From: Streptomyces capoamus
GTDB taxonomy: Bacteria > Actinomycetota > Actinomycetes > Streptomycetales > Streptomycetaceae
Direction: 5' to 3'
Length of the DNA: 58,119 bases
Assembly: GCF_014654935.1 (NCBI RefSeq)
Contig: NZ_BNBF01000001.1
Location: 691,125 to 749,243 of the forward strand
Shown here piece after piece: positions 25,611-34,134 of the stretch (the stretch's first letter is position 1; every line of letters begins with the position of its first letter). A program made the position numbers and the translations under genes. Below the pieces are notes generated by a model. That model was not told where the DNA came from and searched no databases. It saw only the letters and a program-made list of their open reading frames with translations.

Positions 25611-26278
25611 GGCCTGTCGGACTGGCCCTGGGACCGGCGGGCCCCGAGGGCCCCCAGCTGCCGGTCGTGCACCCTGCTGAGCAGCACCACCGAGAGCACC
25701 GCCCCGATCAGCGCGCAGCACATGTCCCACTGGGTGTCCCACACATCGCCCTGGGTGGCGAGGAACGCGTCCGCGCCGTGGCCGCCGATCTCGGCCGCCA
25801 GCCACTCCAGCAGCTCGAAGCAGGCGCTGAAGGCGAGGCAGGCGCACACGGTGAGCGGCGCGAGCCACCGGCTCCCGCGCAGCGGCGAGGTACGGGTGAG
25901 CAGTTCCCGCACCAGCACGGCCGGGACGAAGCCCTGCATCAGGTGGCCGAAACGGTCGTACGGATTGCGGTCCAGGCCCAGGGTGTCGCGCACCCAGTCA
26001 CCCACCGGCACCTGCGCGTAGGTGTAGTGCCCGCCGACCGCCAGGACCAGCGCGTGCGCGGTCAGCAGCCCGCACAGCAGTCCCGTCAGCGGGAAGCGCC
26101 GCCACGCGAGCACCACCAGCGGCAGGCCCACCAGCGCCCAGACCGTCTCCAGGAACCAGGTGGTGCGGTCGCGCGCACCCCACGCGGACACGGCCAGGCC
26201 CGCCGCCACCACGCCGGCGAAGAGGGCGGGTGGTACGCGGCGCGGCGCGCGGAGCGGGGCGGGGTGCACTGCGGTCAC
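25607..26278 (-). CDS. DUF2238 (YjdF-like) membrane protein
   Basis: A 223-residue inner-membrane protein with about six hydrophobic segments. The motif YDRFGHLMQGFVPAVLVRELL followed by FSACFELLEWLAAEIGG and DAFLATQGDVWDTQWDMCCALIGA is diagnostic of the DUF2238/YjdF family. GTG at 26278 with AAGGAG upstream is preferred to the longer ATG at 26326. Function unknown. Confidence 0.88.
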   Translation of the reverse strand: MTAVHPAPLRAPRRVPPALFAGVVAAGLAVSAWGARDRTTWFLETVWALVGLPLVVLAWRRFPLTGLLCGLLTAHALVLAVGGHYTYAQVPVGDWVRDTLGLDRNPYDRFGHLMQGFVPAVLVRELLTRTSPLRGSRWLAPLTVCACLAFSACFELLEWLAAEIGGHGADAFLATQGDVWDTQWDMCCALIGAVLSVVLLSRVHDRQLGALGARRSQGQSDRP

Positions 26279-26362
26279 GGCGGGCTCCTTGCCTGAGGAC
26301 GGCCTCGGGTGTCGTAGGAGCCCCATGGTGCGGCCCGGCGCGGGCCGCGGGCATGAGTACGG

Positions 26363-26797
26363 CTACTCAGACTCAGCCGTGGAGAGGATCTCCGCCAGCA
26401 GCTCGTCCGCCGGGAAGCGTTCCCGTCCCGTCGGCACGACCTGCTGCGTCTCGCGCAGGAACGCGGCGATCGCGGGAGCCCAGGCGAACACCACCGCGTG
26501 ATGACGGCTGCCGTCCGGCCGGACGTCCCCGAGGAACTCCAGGCGCAGCTCGTGCCAGAGCCCGGTGGCCTCCGGCCGCATCCGCACGTCGCCGACCCCG
26601 ACCGGCCGGACCAGCCCGTCGGACAGCATCTGCCGGTCCAGCCGCCAGGAGGCCAGCACCCGGCCGTCGTGGGCGAAGACGGCGCTGACGGCGAACGGGT
26701 CGTCCGCGTCGTAACTGAGGTGGGCCAGCACCGGGCACCGTCCGGTGCCCTGGGCCAGGAGCTGCACCACCAGGGTCTTGTACACGAACGACTTCAC
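26363..26797 (-). CDS. SsgA-like sporulation and cell-division protein (SALP)
   Basis: A 144-residue SsgA-like protein, a family found only in morphologically complex actinomycetes, where members place FtsZ and the septal machinery in sporulating hyphae. Features: a small beta-rich core with VLAHLSYDADDPFAVSAVFAHDGRVLASWRLDRQMLSDGL and the C-terminal AFLRETQQVVPTGRE. GTG at 26797 preceded by GGAGG is chosen; an upstream frame extension is low complexity. It is one of several paralogues expected in the genome; I cannot match it to SsgB-G. Confidence 0.92.
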   Translation of the reverse strand: MKSFVYKTLVVQLLAQGTGRCPVLAHLSYDADDPFAVSAVFAHDGRVLASWRLDRQMLSDGLVRPVGVGDVRMRPEATGLWHELRLEFLGDVRPDGSRHHAVVFAWAPAIAAFLRETQQVVPTGRERFPADELLAEILSTAESE

Positions 26798-26927
26798 GCG
26801 GGGGCCTCCGGCGACAATGGACGTAGGGCCCTCTAGTACCCCCGATGTGCCCGGGATGCTCACCCAAGTGACTGATTCCCCACAACCCCGCCCGCCGCCG
26901 CCGGGCACCGGGCCGGACGGCGGTCCG

Positions 26928-27899
26928 TCAGGCGAACGCCTCCCGCAGCGCCGGCAGCAGGGTCTTCGCCGACCAGTCGAGGAACTCCGGCTGCGAGTCC
27001 CCGCCGATCTGCACCAGGGCGATCTCCCCGTACCCGGCCTCCGCGTAGGGCCGTACGGCCTCCACGAAGGCGTCGGGGTCGTCACCGCACGGGATGGCGG
27101 AGGCGACGTCGTCCTCGGTGACGAACTGGGTCGCCGCCTCGAAGGAGTCCGGGTGGGGCAGCTCCGCGTTCACCTTCCAGCCCAGCCCGAACCAGCGGAA
27201 CTGGGAGTGGGCGCGCTTGACGGCGGTGTCCCGGTCGGGGTCGTAGCAGACCGGCAGCTGGCCCACGCGCGGCTTGCCGCTGCCGCCGTGCCGGTCGAAG
27301 GCCTCCAGCAGCCCCGCCTTCGGCTCGGTCGCGATCACCAGGTCGGCGAGGTGCCCGGCGAGCTTGCAGGACTGCTCCCCGGAGACGGCGATGCCGATCG
27401 GCGGCGCCTGCTCCGGCAGGTCCCACAGCCGGGCCGACTCGACGTCGTAGTGCTGCCCGTGATGGTTGACGTGTCCGCCCTCGAACAGCGCGCGGATGAT
27501 CTGGACCGCCTCTTCCAGCATCTCGTGGCGCACGTCGGCCGGGGGCCAGCCGCCGCCCACGACGTGTTCGTTGAGGTTCTCGCCGGCACCGAGGCCGAGC
27601 CGGAACCTGCCCTCCGACAGCAGCTGCACGGTCGCGGCCTTCTGCGCCACGATCGCCGGGTGGTACCGCAGGATGGGGCAGGTGACGTAGGTCATCAGGG
27701 GGATCCGCGAGGTGGCCTGTGCGGCGGCGCCCAGCACGCTCCACGCGTACGAGGCGTGCCCCTGCGAGCGCAGCCACGGGAAGTAGTGGTCGGAGATCAC
27801 CGAGAAGTCGAACCCGGCCTCCTCGGCGCCCACCACATGGTCCACCAGCTCCCGGGGACCCGTCTGCTCGGTCATCATCGTGTATCCGATTTGCACCAT
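26928..27899 (-). CDS. LLM-class F420-dependent oxidoreductase
   Basis: A 323-residue TIM-barrel flavin/F420 enzyme of the luciferase-like superfamily. It opens IGYTMMTEQTGPRELVDHVVGAEEAGFDFSVISDHYFPW, continues ATSRIPLMTYVTCPILRYHPAIVAQKAATVQLLSEGRFRLGLGAGENLNEHVVG, and ends with an LPALREAF helix. This subgroup (F420 glucose-6-phosphate dehydrogenase-like / TIGR03557 type) is typical of actinobacteria. It lies 50 bp downstream of the pseudokinase gene on the same strand. Confidence 0.9.
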   Translation of the reverse strand: MVQIGYTMMTEQTGPRELVDHVVGAEEAGFDFSVISDHYFPWLRSQGHASYAWSVLGAAAQATSRIPLMTYVTCPILRYHPAIVAQKAATVQLLSEGRFRLGLGAGENLNEHVVGGGWPPADVRHEMLEEAVQIIRALFEGGHVNHHGQHYDVESARLWDLPEQAPPIGIAVSGEQSCKLAGHLADLVIATEPKAGLLEAFDRHGGSGKPRVGQLPVCYDPDRDTAVKRAHSQFRWFGLGWKVNAELPHPDSFEAATQFVTEDDVASAIPCGDDPDAFVEAVRPYAEAGYGEIALVQIGGDSQPEFLDWSAKTLLPALREAFA

Positions 27900-27949
27900 G
27901 GGAACCGAGTCCCCGGCACGGCGGCCGGAAAACGGCCCGCGGGCCCGGC

Positions 27950-29545
27950 TCACGCCTTCGGCGGCCGGAACGTCCCCAGGAAGGTCTTCAGCGCCAGTCG
28001 GTCGGCGGTGTCGTCCCAGCGCGCGGCCGGCGCGGTGAACCGCAGGGAGAAGCCCCGGGTGCCGCCCAGCAGGAAGCCCCGCCCGAAGGTGTGCGTCCGC
28101 GTGTTCCCGGACCCCGCGAGCCATTCCAGGTCGGCCGCCGGGTGCCCCTGGTAGGTGACGGCCCGTACGGAGCCCACCCGGTGGTAGCCGGGAAGCCGCG
28201 CCAGCCCGGGCTCGACGTCGTCCCGCCAGACGGCGACCGGGTCGGGGCCCACCCGCTCGCTGTAGGTCACGGCGAGGGAGGGCGTAGCGCCGCCCCGGCC
28301 GAAGGTGACGCGGTAGGCGAGGTCGGACACCCGGGAGGTGGCCAGCCGTCGCCAGCCGTCGGGCAGTGCCACCGAGAAGCCCTCGGGCGCGCTGTAGCGG
28401 CGGTAGCCGGCCGGCAGCGCGGAGGACACCGGGGCGCTCGGCGTGGCGGCCGAGGCGGAGGCGGCCGGCGCGGAGGCGGCCGGGGTGCCGCCGTCGGTGT
28501 GCCGGCCGGTCGGCGTGGCCGGGGCGCCGGCCCGGGGCGGCGCCGGGGCGGTCGGGCCACCGGGCAGCGCGCCGGTCGCCACCAGCACCGCAGCGGCGAC
28601 CGCGACCGCGGCCAGGGCGGCGCCGACGGCGAGCACACGCCTGCTCCGCAGCGCCCCCGCCGGCCGTACACCCCGGTAGGCACCGCGCAGCCGGGGCGCG
28701 GGGACCGGCTCCCGGTCCGCGTCGGCGTCCTCGCTCACCACCCGGGTCAGCGCCTCCCGGACCACCGGCCGGGTCAGCCGTTCCCGCGCGTCCTTGCGCA
28801 GCAGTCCCTGCACGGCCTGGGTGAGCGGACCCGTCCGCAGGGGGGCGCGCAACGGCAGCCGGTCCACCGCCTTCAGCGTGGCGTCGGGCCGGCCGCGGTC
28901 CCGGAACGGCGGCCGGCCCTCGACCGCCGTGTACAGCAGCGCGCCCAGTGCCCAGAGGTCGGCGGCCGGACCGATGCGCTCGTCGCGGGCCTGCTCCGGG
29001 GAGGCGTACGACGGTGCCGTCAGCCGCGGGACCAGGGTCGCGCCCGCCAGGCCGAACCCGGTGACGACGACGGGGGCGCCGTCGCGCACGAAGACCTGCC
29101 CGGGGCTCAGCTCCCCGTGCGTGATGCCCTCGTCGTGCGCGGCCTGCAGCACGTCCAGGAGTTCCAGGCCGAGCCGGGCCGCCCGCACCGGGTGGAGGGA
29201 GCCCTCCTCGGCGAGCAGCCCGCTCAGGGGCGTGCCGTCGATCCACTCGGTGACCGTCCACAGGGTGCCGGCCTCCACCACGGCGTCGACGACCGCGGCG
29301 ACCTGGTCCGGACGCAGCAGCCGCATGGTCTGGGACGTGCGCACGACCCGGGCGGTGACGCGGCGCGCGGTGTCCCCGTCGGCGGGTTCCGGCAGGGCGG
29401 TCTGGGCCACCAGGCGCGGCTGCTGCGCGGTCACGTCCTCGGCGTACCACCACAGGCGGTTCGTCTCGCGGGCGAAGACCTCCAGGAGCCGGTACCGGCC
29501 GGCGACCAACTCGTGTGCGGAGACGTGCGCCTTGACCATGGTCAT
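27950..29545 (-). CDS. Membrane-anchored pseudokinase (Ser/Thr kinase fold without catalytic residues)
   Basis: A 531-residue protein. Residues 15-270 form a protein-kinase fold but lack key residues: no glycine loop, VAIK-type lysine replaced (RLVAQTAL, residues 45-51), HRD-x-K-x-x-N replaced by HGELSPGQ (143-150) and DFG replaced by GFG (163-165). Structural motifs such as APSYASPEQ and DLWALGALLYTAVEGRPPF remain. One membrane helix is at about 304-325, then an Ala/Thr/Pro linker and an extracellular domain (about 390-531, YSAPEGFSVALPDGW to LKTFLGTF) seen in other actinobacterial kinases. It likely binds or senses rather than phosphorylates. Confidence 0.9.
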   Translation of the reverse strand: MTMVKAHVSAHELVAGRYRLLEVFARETNRLWWYAEDVTAQQPRLVAQTALPEPADGDTARRVTARVVRTSQTMRLLRPDQVAAVVDAVVEAGTLWTVTEWIDGTPLSGLLAEEGSLHPVRAARLGLELLDVLQAAHDEGITHGELSPGQVFVRDGAPVVVTGFGLAGATLVPRLTAPSYASPEQARDERIGPAADLWALGALLYTAVEGRPPFRDRGRPDATLKAVDRLPLRAPLRTGPLTQAVQGLLRKDARERLTRPVVREALTRVVSEDADADREPVPAPRLRGAYRGVRPAGALRSRRVLAVGAALAAVAVAAAVLVATGALPGGPTAPAPPRAGAPATPTGRHTDGGTPAASAPAASASAATPSAPVSSALPAGYRRYSAPEGFSVALPDGWRRLATSRVSDLAYRVTFGRGGATPSLAVTYSERVGPDPVAVWRDDVEPGLARLPGYHRVGSVRAVTYQGHPAADLEWLAGSGNTRTHTFGRGFLLGGTRGFSLRFTAPAARWDDTADRLALKTFLGTFRPPKA

Positions 29546-29689
29546 CCCTCGCTGAAACCGCTGCGTCCTCTTTGCCAGAGGTACGCGGGGCGCGCGGGGG
29601 TGCGTTCAAAGAATCCTCAATTCACGGCGCTTCCCGCCTTCCATTCAAACGTTCGAAGACGGTCCCGGTACCGGGATGGCCGCCGCGGC

Positions 29690-30649
29690 TCACAGCAGCC
29701 CGAAGGAACCGGCCCAGCCGACGAGTTCCCCGGGCGTCGTGTTGCCGCCGCACACCACGAGCCCGATCCGGGCCCCGGCGCCGGCCCGCTCCCGTACCTG
29801 CCGGGCCGCCGGCAGCAGACAGCCCGCGGCCGGCTCCGCCCACACCTTGGCGTGCTCGGCGAACTCCAGGCAGCCCCGCACCGACTCCCGGTCCGGGACC
29901 ACGAGGACCTCCTCGACCAGCGCGGACACATGGTCGTACGTCAGCTGCGACACCGAGGGCGCGCTCAACGTGGTGACCAGGGAGGACAGCGGCACCGGCA
30001 GCGGACCGCCGGCCTTCAGCGCGCCGGACATCGCCTCCGCGCCCGCGGTCTCCACGCCCCACACGCGCACCCCGGGCCGCAGGGCGCGCAGGGCCGCCGC
30101 CACACCGGCGACGAGGCCGCCGCCCCCGACACTGACCACGACATCGGTCAGCTCCCCGGCGTCCTCGGCCAGTTCGAGGCCCACCGTGCCCTGTCCGGCG
30201 ATCACCACCGGGTCGTCGAACGGGTGGACCAGCGTCAGGCCCTCGTCCCGCAGCCGGGTCACCAGCTGGAAGGCGCTGTCCATGCCGTCCGTCAGCCGCA
30301 CCGACGCCCCGGCGGCCTCGGCGAGCGCGAGGGAGCGCGGGGGAGCGGTGCGCGGCATCACCACGGTCGCCTTCACGTCGAGGGCCGCCGCCATGACCGC
30401 GAGCGCGATCCCGTGGTTGCCGCCGCTGACCGCGACGACGCCCGCCGCCCGCTCGGCCCCGCTGAGCGACAGCAGCTTGGCGGTGGCCCCGCGGGCCTTG
30501 AAGGAGCCGGTGCGCTGGAGCAGTTCGAGCTTGGCGGTGACCGGGACGCCGAGCAGTGCGCTCAGGCCGGGGCTCGGCACCGTCGGCGTCCGGACGACGT
30601 GCCCGGCGATGCGCTGTGCGGCGGTCTGGATGTCCGCGAGGTCGATCAC
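29690..30649 (-). CDS. Threonine/serine dehydratase-like PLP enzyme
   Basis: A 319-residue fold-type II PLP enzyme. The Schiff-base lysine is in LLQRTGSFKARGATAKL, the phosphate-binding GGGGLVAGVAAAL is near residue 175, and SGGNHGIALAVMAAAL is the asparagine loop. It has no ACT domain, so it is the catabolic or racemase-like form (threonine dehydratase, serine dehydratase or 3-hydroxyaspartate dehydratase). It stands alone between the pseudokinase and the polyprenyl synthase. Confidence 0.9.
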   Translation of the reverse strand: MIDLADIQTAAQRIAGHVVRTPTVPSPGLSALLGVPVTAKLELLQRTGSFKARGATAKLLSLSGAERAAGVVAVSGGNHGIALAVMAAALDVKATVVMPRTAPPRSLALAEAAGASVRLTDGMDSAFQLVTRLRDEGLTLVHPFDDPVVIAGQGTVGLELAEDAGELTDVVVSVGGGGLVAGVAAALRALRPGVRVWGVETAGAEAMSGALKAGGPLPVPLSSLVTTLSAPSVSQLTYDHVSALVEEVLVVPDRESVRGCLEFAEHAKVWAEPAAGCLLPAARQVRERAGAGARIGLVVCGGNTTPGELVGWAGSFGLL

Positions 30650-30741
30650 GGTTGTCTCACCTTCCGGCGCGGGTCGGAAACCGTGCCGCCCGCACCTTCA
30701 CCCGCCGGCGCACCGCCGGTCAACGCCGATTCGCCGGACGG

Positions 30742-31767
30742 CTAGAGCGTGCGGCCCACCAAGAGGTCGAGCAGGGCCGTCAGCTCCTCGGCGGCCCCGG
30801 TGGCCAGGGGCGCGGAGGTGAGCAGCTCCCGTGCGGCGGCCGTGTGGGTGCGGGCCGCGGCCAGCGCCGCCGTACGGCCCCCCGCCGCGTCGATCAGCGC
30901 GGCTGCCTCCGCGGTGTGCTCGGGGCCCGAGAGCAGTGCGGGCAGCCGCCGGGCCGCCGGGGACCCGAGCGCGGCCAGCACCGGGAACGTCTTCTTGCCC
31001 TCCCGCAGATCGCCGCCGACGGGCTTGCCGGTGACGGCCGGGTCGCCCCAGATGCCGAGCACGTCGTCGACCAGCTGGAAGGCGACCCCGAGGTGCCGGC
31101 CGGCCCGGTCCAGCGCGGTGACCGTCTCCGGGGGCGCGCCGCCGAGCCCGGCGCCCAGCGCGGCGGCACAGCCCAGCAGGGCGCCGGTCTTGCCCTCGGC
31201 CATCTCCTCGTACTCCCGGGCCGTCACCCGGTCCGGGCCGGTCCAGGGCCGGGTGGTGAACAGCAGGTCGTCGGCCTGCCCGCGCACCAGGTCGGCGAGG
31301 GCGGCCGAGAGCAGCCGTACCGCGCCCGTTCCCCCGGGCACGGCGGCGAGAGTGTCCACCGCCAGCGCGAACAGCGCGTCCCCGGCCAGCACGGCCGGAC
31401 CCGTGCCGTAGGCCTGCCAGACGGCAGGACGGCCGCGGCGGGTCGCGTCGCCGTCCATGACGTCGTCGTGCAGCAGCGAGAAGGCGTGCACCAGCTCCAC
31501 GGCGACCGCCGCCGGGACGCCGGCCCGGCCGTCGGCACCCGCCGCCTCGGCGCCGAGGACCGCGAGCGCCTGCCGTACGCCCTTGCCGCCCGGCGCACCG
31601 GCGGGCGCCCCGCCGACCTCGCACCAGCCGAAGGAGTACGCGGCCATCTCGGCGACCCAGGGGTGCAGCCGCCCCACCGCCGCCCGCAGGTGCGGCCGCA
31701 CCAGCTCGCGGCACCGGACGAGGGCGTGCCGGGCGGACTCCCGCGCCGGCGAGACGGGCGCGGTCAC
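30742..31767 (-). CDS. Polyprenyl diphosphate synthase
   Basis: A 341-residue all-alpha trans-prenyltransferase. The first Asp motif is LLHDDVMDGDATRRGRP and the second is FQLVDDVLGIWGDPAVTGKPVGGDL; GKGVRQALAVL is the chain-binding region. It elongates allylic diphosphates with isopentenyl diphosphate. The N-terminal stretch with LRAAVGRL and YSFGW resembles Streptomyces polyprenyl transferases that are annotated as family 2 encapsulin cargo, though no shell gene adjoins. GTG at 31767 overlaps the stop of the TPR gene (GTGA), so the two are coupled. Confidence 0.92.
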   Translation of the reverse strand: MTAPVSPARESARHALVRCRELVRPHLRAAVGRLHPWVAEMAAYSFGWCEVGGAPAGAPGGKGVRQALAVLGAEAAGADGRAGVPAAVAVELVHAFSLLHDDVMDGDATRRGRPAVWQAYGTGPAVLAGDALFALAVDTLAAVPGGTGAVRLLSAALADLVRGQADDLLFTTRPWTGPDRVTAREYEEMAEGKTGALLGCAAALGAGLGGAPPETVTALDRAGRHLGVAFQLVDDVLGIWGDPAVTGKPVGGDLREGKKTFPVLAALGSPAARRLPALLSGPEHTAEAAALIDAAGGRTAALAAARTHTAAARELLTSAPLATGAAEELTALLDLLVGRTL

Positions 31768-32804
31768 CGTGCGGCCTCCGTTCCGAGACCGAACTCCCGC
31801 TGGGCCCGGGCCACCATCTCCCGCGCGTGCCGCAGTCCGCTGCGCTCCAGCGTCCGGGCCAGGTCGGCGAGTTCGGCGGCGGTCTCGGCCCGGTCGCGGC
31901 CGAGCCGGGCGAGGGACTTGGCGAGGCCCAGCCGGGACAGTGCCTCGCCGCGCGGTTCGCTCATCGTCCGGAACTCCGTCAGCGCCAGCTCGTACCGCTC
32001 CCGGGCCTCGGCGTGACGGCCCGCGCGGTACAGGACGTTGCCCTGCATCTTGTGGTTGTAGGCGAGCGCGCTGGAGAGATTCATCTCCCGGCAGGTCGCC
32101 TCCGCCTCGGCCAGCAGTTCCAGCGCCCGCTCGGTGGCGCCGTCGCGCACCGAGAGCACGTCCGCGAGCCCGCGCAGCGCCCAGGCGTGGCCGCGCCGGT
32201 CGTCGGCGCGCTCGGCTATCTCCGCGGCTTCCTGGAACAGGGCGTAGGCCCGGTCGTACTCCCCGGTGTTGCGGTGCATCTGCGCGATGCCCTCCAGGGC
32301 CCACACCGTGTGCCGGGCCTCGCCCCGCCTGCGGGCCTCGGCCAGCAGCTGCTCGTGCAGTCGGCCGACGGCCGCGTAGTCGCCCTGGATCCGGCCGGTC
32401 TCCGCGAGGCCGGCCAGCGAGTAGCCGCGCACCACGACGTCCCCGCCGCGCTCGCCGAGGTCGGCCGCGAGTCCCAGCAGCCGCCAGGCCAGCGGGAACG
32501 CCCCGCGCTGCCGGGCCAGCGTGCCCCCGCTCCACAGGGCCCAGGCCATGGCCGCGGTGTCACCGGCCTCACGGGCGGCGCGGTAGCTCGCCTTCCAGGC
32601 GCTGTCGGCCTCGTGCACATGGCCGAGCCGCCGGTGTGCCTCGGCGACGGCGAGCCCGCAGCGCGCCGCCTCGCCGGGGCGCCCGGACCGCTCGGCCTCG
32701 CGCAGCCGCTCGGTGCCCTCGGCCAGCACGTCGACCAGCGAGGAGTTCACGGACAGGGTGGTCAGGGCGCCCTGGTACTCCGGGGCGGAAGCCTTGCCGT
32801 ACAT
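31764..32804 (-). CDS. TPR-repeat protein coupled to polyprenyl synthase
   Basis: A 346-residue all-helical protein of about eight tetratricopeptide-like repeats (AEAHRRLGHVHEADSAWKASY, LAGLAETGRIQGDYAAVGRLHEQLL, LQMHR-type units and GNVLYRAGRHAEARERYELAL). No HTH or enzymatic domain was found. ATG at 32804 has AAGGG upstream; the upstream extension of the frame lies in an operator palindrome and is unlikely to be coding. The gene overlaps the prenyl synthase start by four bp. A scaffold or regulatory role is possible. Confidence 0.82.
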   Translation of the reverse strand: MYGKASAPEYQGALTTLSVNSSLVDVLAEGTERLREAERSGRPGEAARCGLAVAEAHRRLGHVHEADSAWKASYRAAREAGDTAAMAWALWSGGTLARQRGAFPLAWRLLGLAADLGERGGDVVVRGYSLAGLAETGRIQGDYAAVGRLHEQLLAEARRRGEARHTVWALEGIAQMHRNTGEYDRAYALFQEAAEIAERADDRRGHAWALRGLADVLSVRDGATERALELLAEAEATCREMNLSSALAYNHKMQGNVLYRAGRHAEARERYELALTEFRTMSEPRGEALSRLGLAKSLARLGRDRAETAAELADLARTLERSGLRHAREMVARAQREFGLGTEAAR

Positions 32805-32814
32805 GCGTACCCTT

Positions 32815-32859
32815 CTATACGCGATGTGTATACACGGAGCGTATACACGTCGTGCATAG
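32815..32859. promoter_or_regulatory. 45-bp imperfect palindrome with GTGTATAC boxes
   Basis: Arms of 19 bp, CTATACGCGATGTGTATAC and GTATACACGTCGTGCATAG, match as inverted repeats at 16 of 19 positions around a 7-bp centre. It ends 10 bp before the TPR start codon and would cover its promoter. It is a strong candidate operator for an unidentified dimeric regulator. Confidence 0.7.
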
Positions 32860-32969
32860 TGTCTCGGAAGTATGCCCCGGCCCGAGGGGCCGGGGCTCGG
32901 TCTGTCGTCCGTCAAGACGCCGGTACGGCGGCGGCGGTTGCCCCTGCGAGGTGGATCACAGTGCGGCGG

Positions 32970-33193
32970 TCAGTGCTGCTGGGCCTTCTGGGGCGTCACC
33001 TCGCTCGGCCGCACCACCACGAACCCCTCGCCCTGGAGCATGAGTTGCACGGCCTCGCCCGAACCGCCGCGCAGCATCGAGCCGATGGACTGCGAGCGGT
33101 GCAGCGAGGTCTGCAGGTCCGCCGTCCAGCCCACCACCGCGGCTCCACGGCCGGCCGCACCACGTGCTGACTGGAAAAAAGATCACCCTTCAT
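32970..33193 (-). pseudogene. AIM24-family gene remnant with internal deletion
   Basis: On the minus strand a good AIM24 C-terminus can be read without a start: AAVVGWTADLQTSLHRSQSIGS, then MLRGGSGEAVQLMLQGEGFVV, ending RPSEVTPQKAQQH and TGA at 32970-32972. Immediately upstream in a different frame, ATG 33193 opens MKGDLFSSQHVVRPA, which resembles the N-terminus of the same family. Intact homologues are about 220-260 residues, so most of the middle is missing and the two ends are out of frame. This is a decayed gene, not a small functional one. Confidence 0.75.
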
Positions 33194-33246
33194 GCGGGGC
33201 ATGGTGTCCCGGAAGGCGGCGTTCCGCCAACATCGCGGAGCCTGCC

Positions 33247-34098
33247 TCAGGCGGGCTGCCACAGCGCCGGCACCGCCGGGGGCTCCCAGCCGGGCTGGGA
33301 GGTGTGCGGCTGGAGGCAGACGTAGGCGCGCGCCGCGTACGTGACCCAGTCGCCCGTCCGGTAGGCGGTCCCCGGCGTCCACGTGTTCTCCGGGGACGAG
33401 GGGCCGGGCCCCGGGCCGGGATCCTGCGGCACGTCGAGGACGAAGTCGAACGCCGCCTCCCGGCCGCCGCCCCCGTCGCGCACCGTCATCAGCAGGCGGG
33501 AGTCGAAGATCGTGTCGGTGTTGTTGCGCGGTTCGTTCGGGAAGTACAGCTGCGTGGTCAGGACGGACCGGTGCGGCGCCTGCACCTTGACGTGGAGGTG
33601 ACGGGTCCGCCCCGGGTAGAGGCCCGGCACGATCGTGGTCAGCGCGAAGGAGCCGCGGGAGTCGGTGAACTGGTGGCCGCGCAGCCGGAAACCCGTGTTG
33701 TCGTACGCGCCGTTGGTGTCGGCCTGCCAGAAGTCCAGCAGGACACCGGACAGGGGGAGACAGGCCCGGCCGAAGACGTAGCCGGTCACGGTGAGCCGGG
33801 TACCCGGCAGGCCCGGCTCCAGCAGGCTCGTGCGCTGCGGCGAGTTCGGTTTGAAGTAGGGGCCCTCGATCTGCTCCGGGGTGGGGTGGTCGCCGTCGTC
33901 GCACGACGGGGTGAGCCCGGGCGCCGGGCCGCCCGCGGCGAACGTGCGGGCGAGCGCCGGGCCGCCGATCAGGGCGACGGGCACCGCGGCGGTGGCGGCG
34001 AGTGCCGCGCGCAGCACCGTCTTGCGGTGGACGAGCCGCCCGGACCGCGGTTCCTCCTGCGCACCGGCACCGGCGCCGTCCCTGCCTGATCCGTCCAT
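33247..34098 (-). CDS. Secreted intradiol ring-cleavage dioxygenase with C-terminal CBM5/12
   Basis: A 283-residue exported enzyme. After a signal (RKTVLRAALAATAAVPVALIGG, about residues 25-48), the dioxygenase core shows QIEGPYFKPNSPQR, GVLLDFWQADTNGAYDNTGFRLRG (first Tyr ligand region), GLYPGRTRHLHVKV (His ligands) and TTQLYFPNE. Residues about 240-283 are a carbohydrate-binding module (WTPGTAYRTGDWVTYAARAYVCLQPHTSQPGWEPP). The same arrangement is known from SACTE_2871 of Streptomyces sp. SirexAA-E, which cleaves catechol-type lignin monomers outside the cell. The AraC gene lies upstream on the same strand. Confidence 0.92.
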   Translation of the reverse strand: MDGSGRDGAGAGAQEEPRSGRLVHRKTVLRAALAATAAVPVALIGGPALARTFAAGGPAPGLTPSCDDGDHPTPEQIEGPYFKPNSPQRTSLLEPGLPGTRLTVTGYVFGRACLPLSGVLLDFWQADTNGAYDNTGFRLRGHQFTDSRGSFALTTIVPGLYPGRTRHLHVKVQAPHRSVLTTQLYFPNEPRNNTDTIFDSRLLMTVRDGGGGREAAFDFVLDVPQDPGPGPGPSSPENTWTPGTAYRTGDWVTYAARAYVCLQPHTSQPGWEPPAVPALWQPA

Positions 34099-34134
34099 GT
34101 CTCCTCCTCGTGGGGGGTCGGATGCGCAATGAAA

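Noticed and set aside
26928-29609. An 893-codon open frame on the minus strand
   Set aside because: Only its last 323 codons form a real protein (the LLM oxidoreductase). The rest is a shadow frame under the pseudokinase, with low-complexity Arg/Ala/Gly sequence.
27719-30745. A 1008-codon open frame on the plus strand
   Set aside because: It runs antisense to three good genes and has the skewed Arg/Gly/Pro composition of GC-rich shadow frames; no domain was seen.
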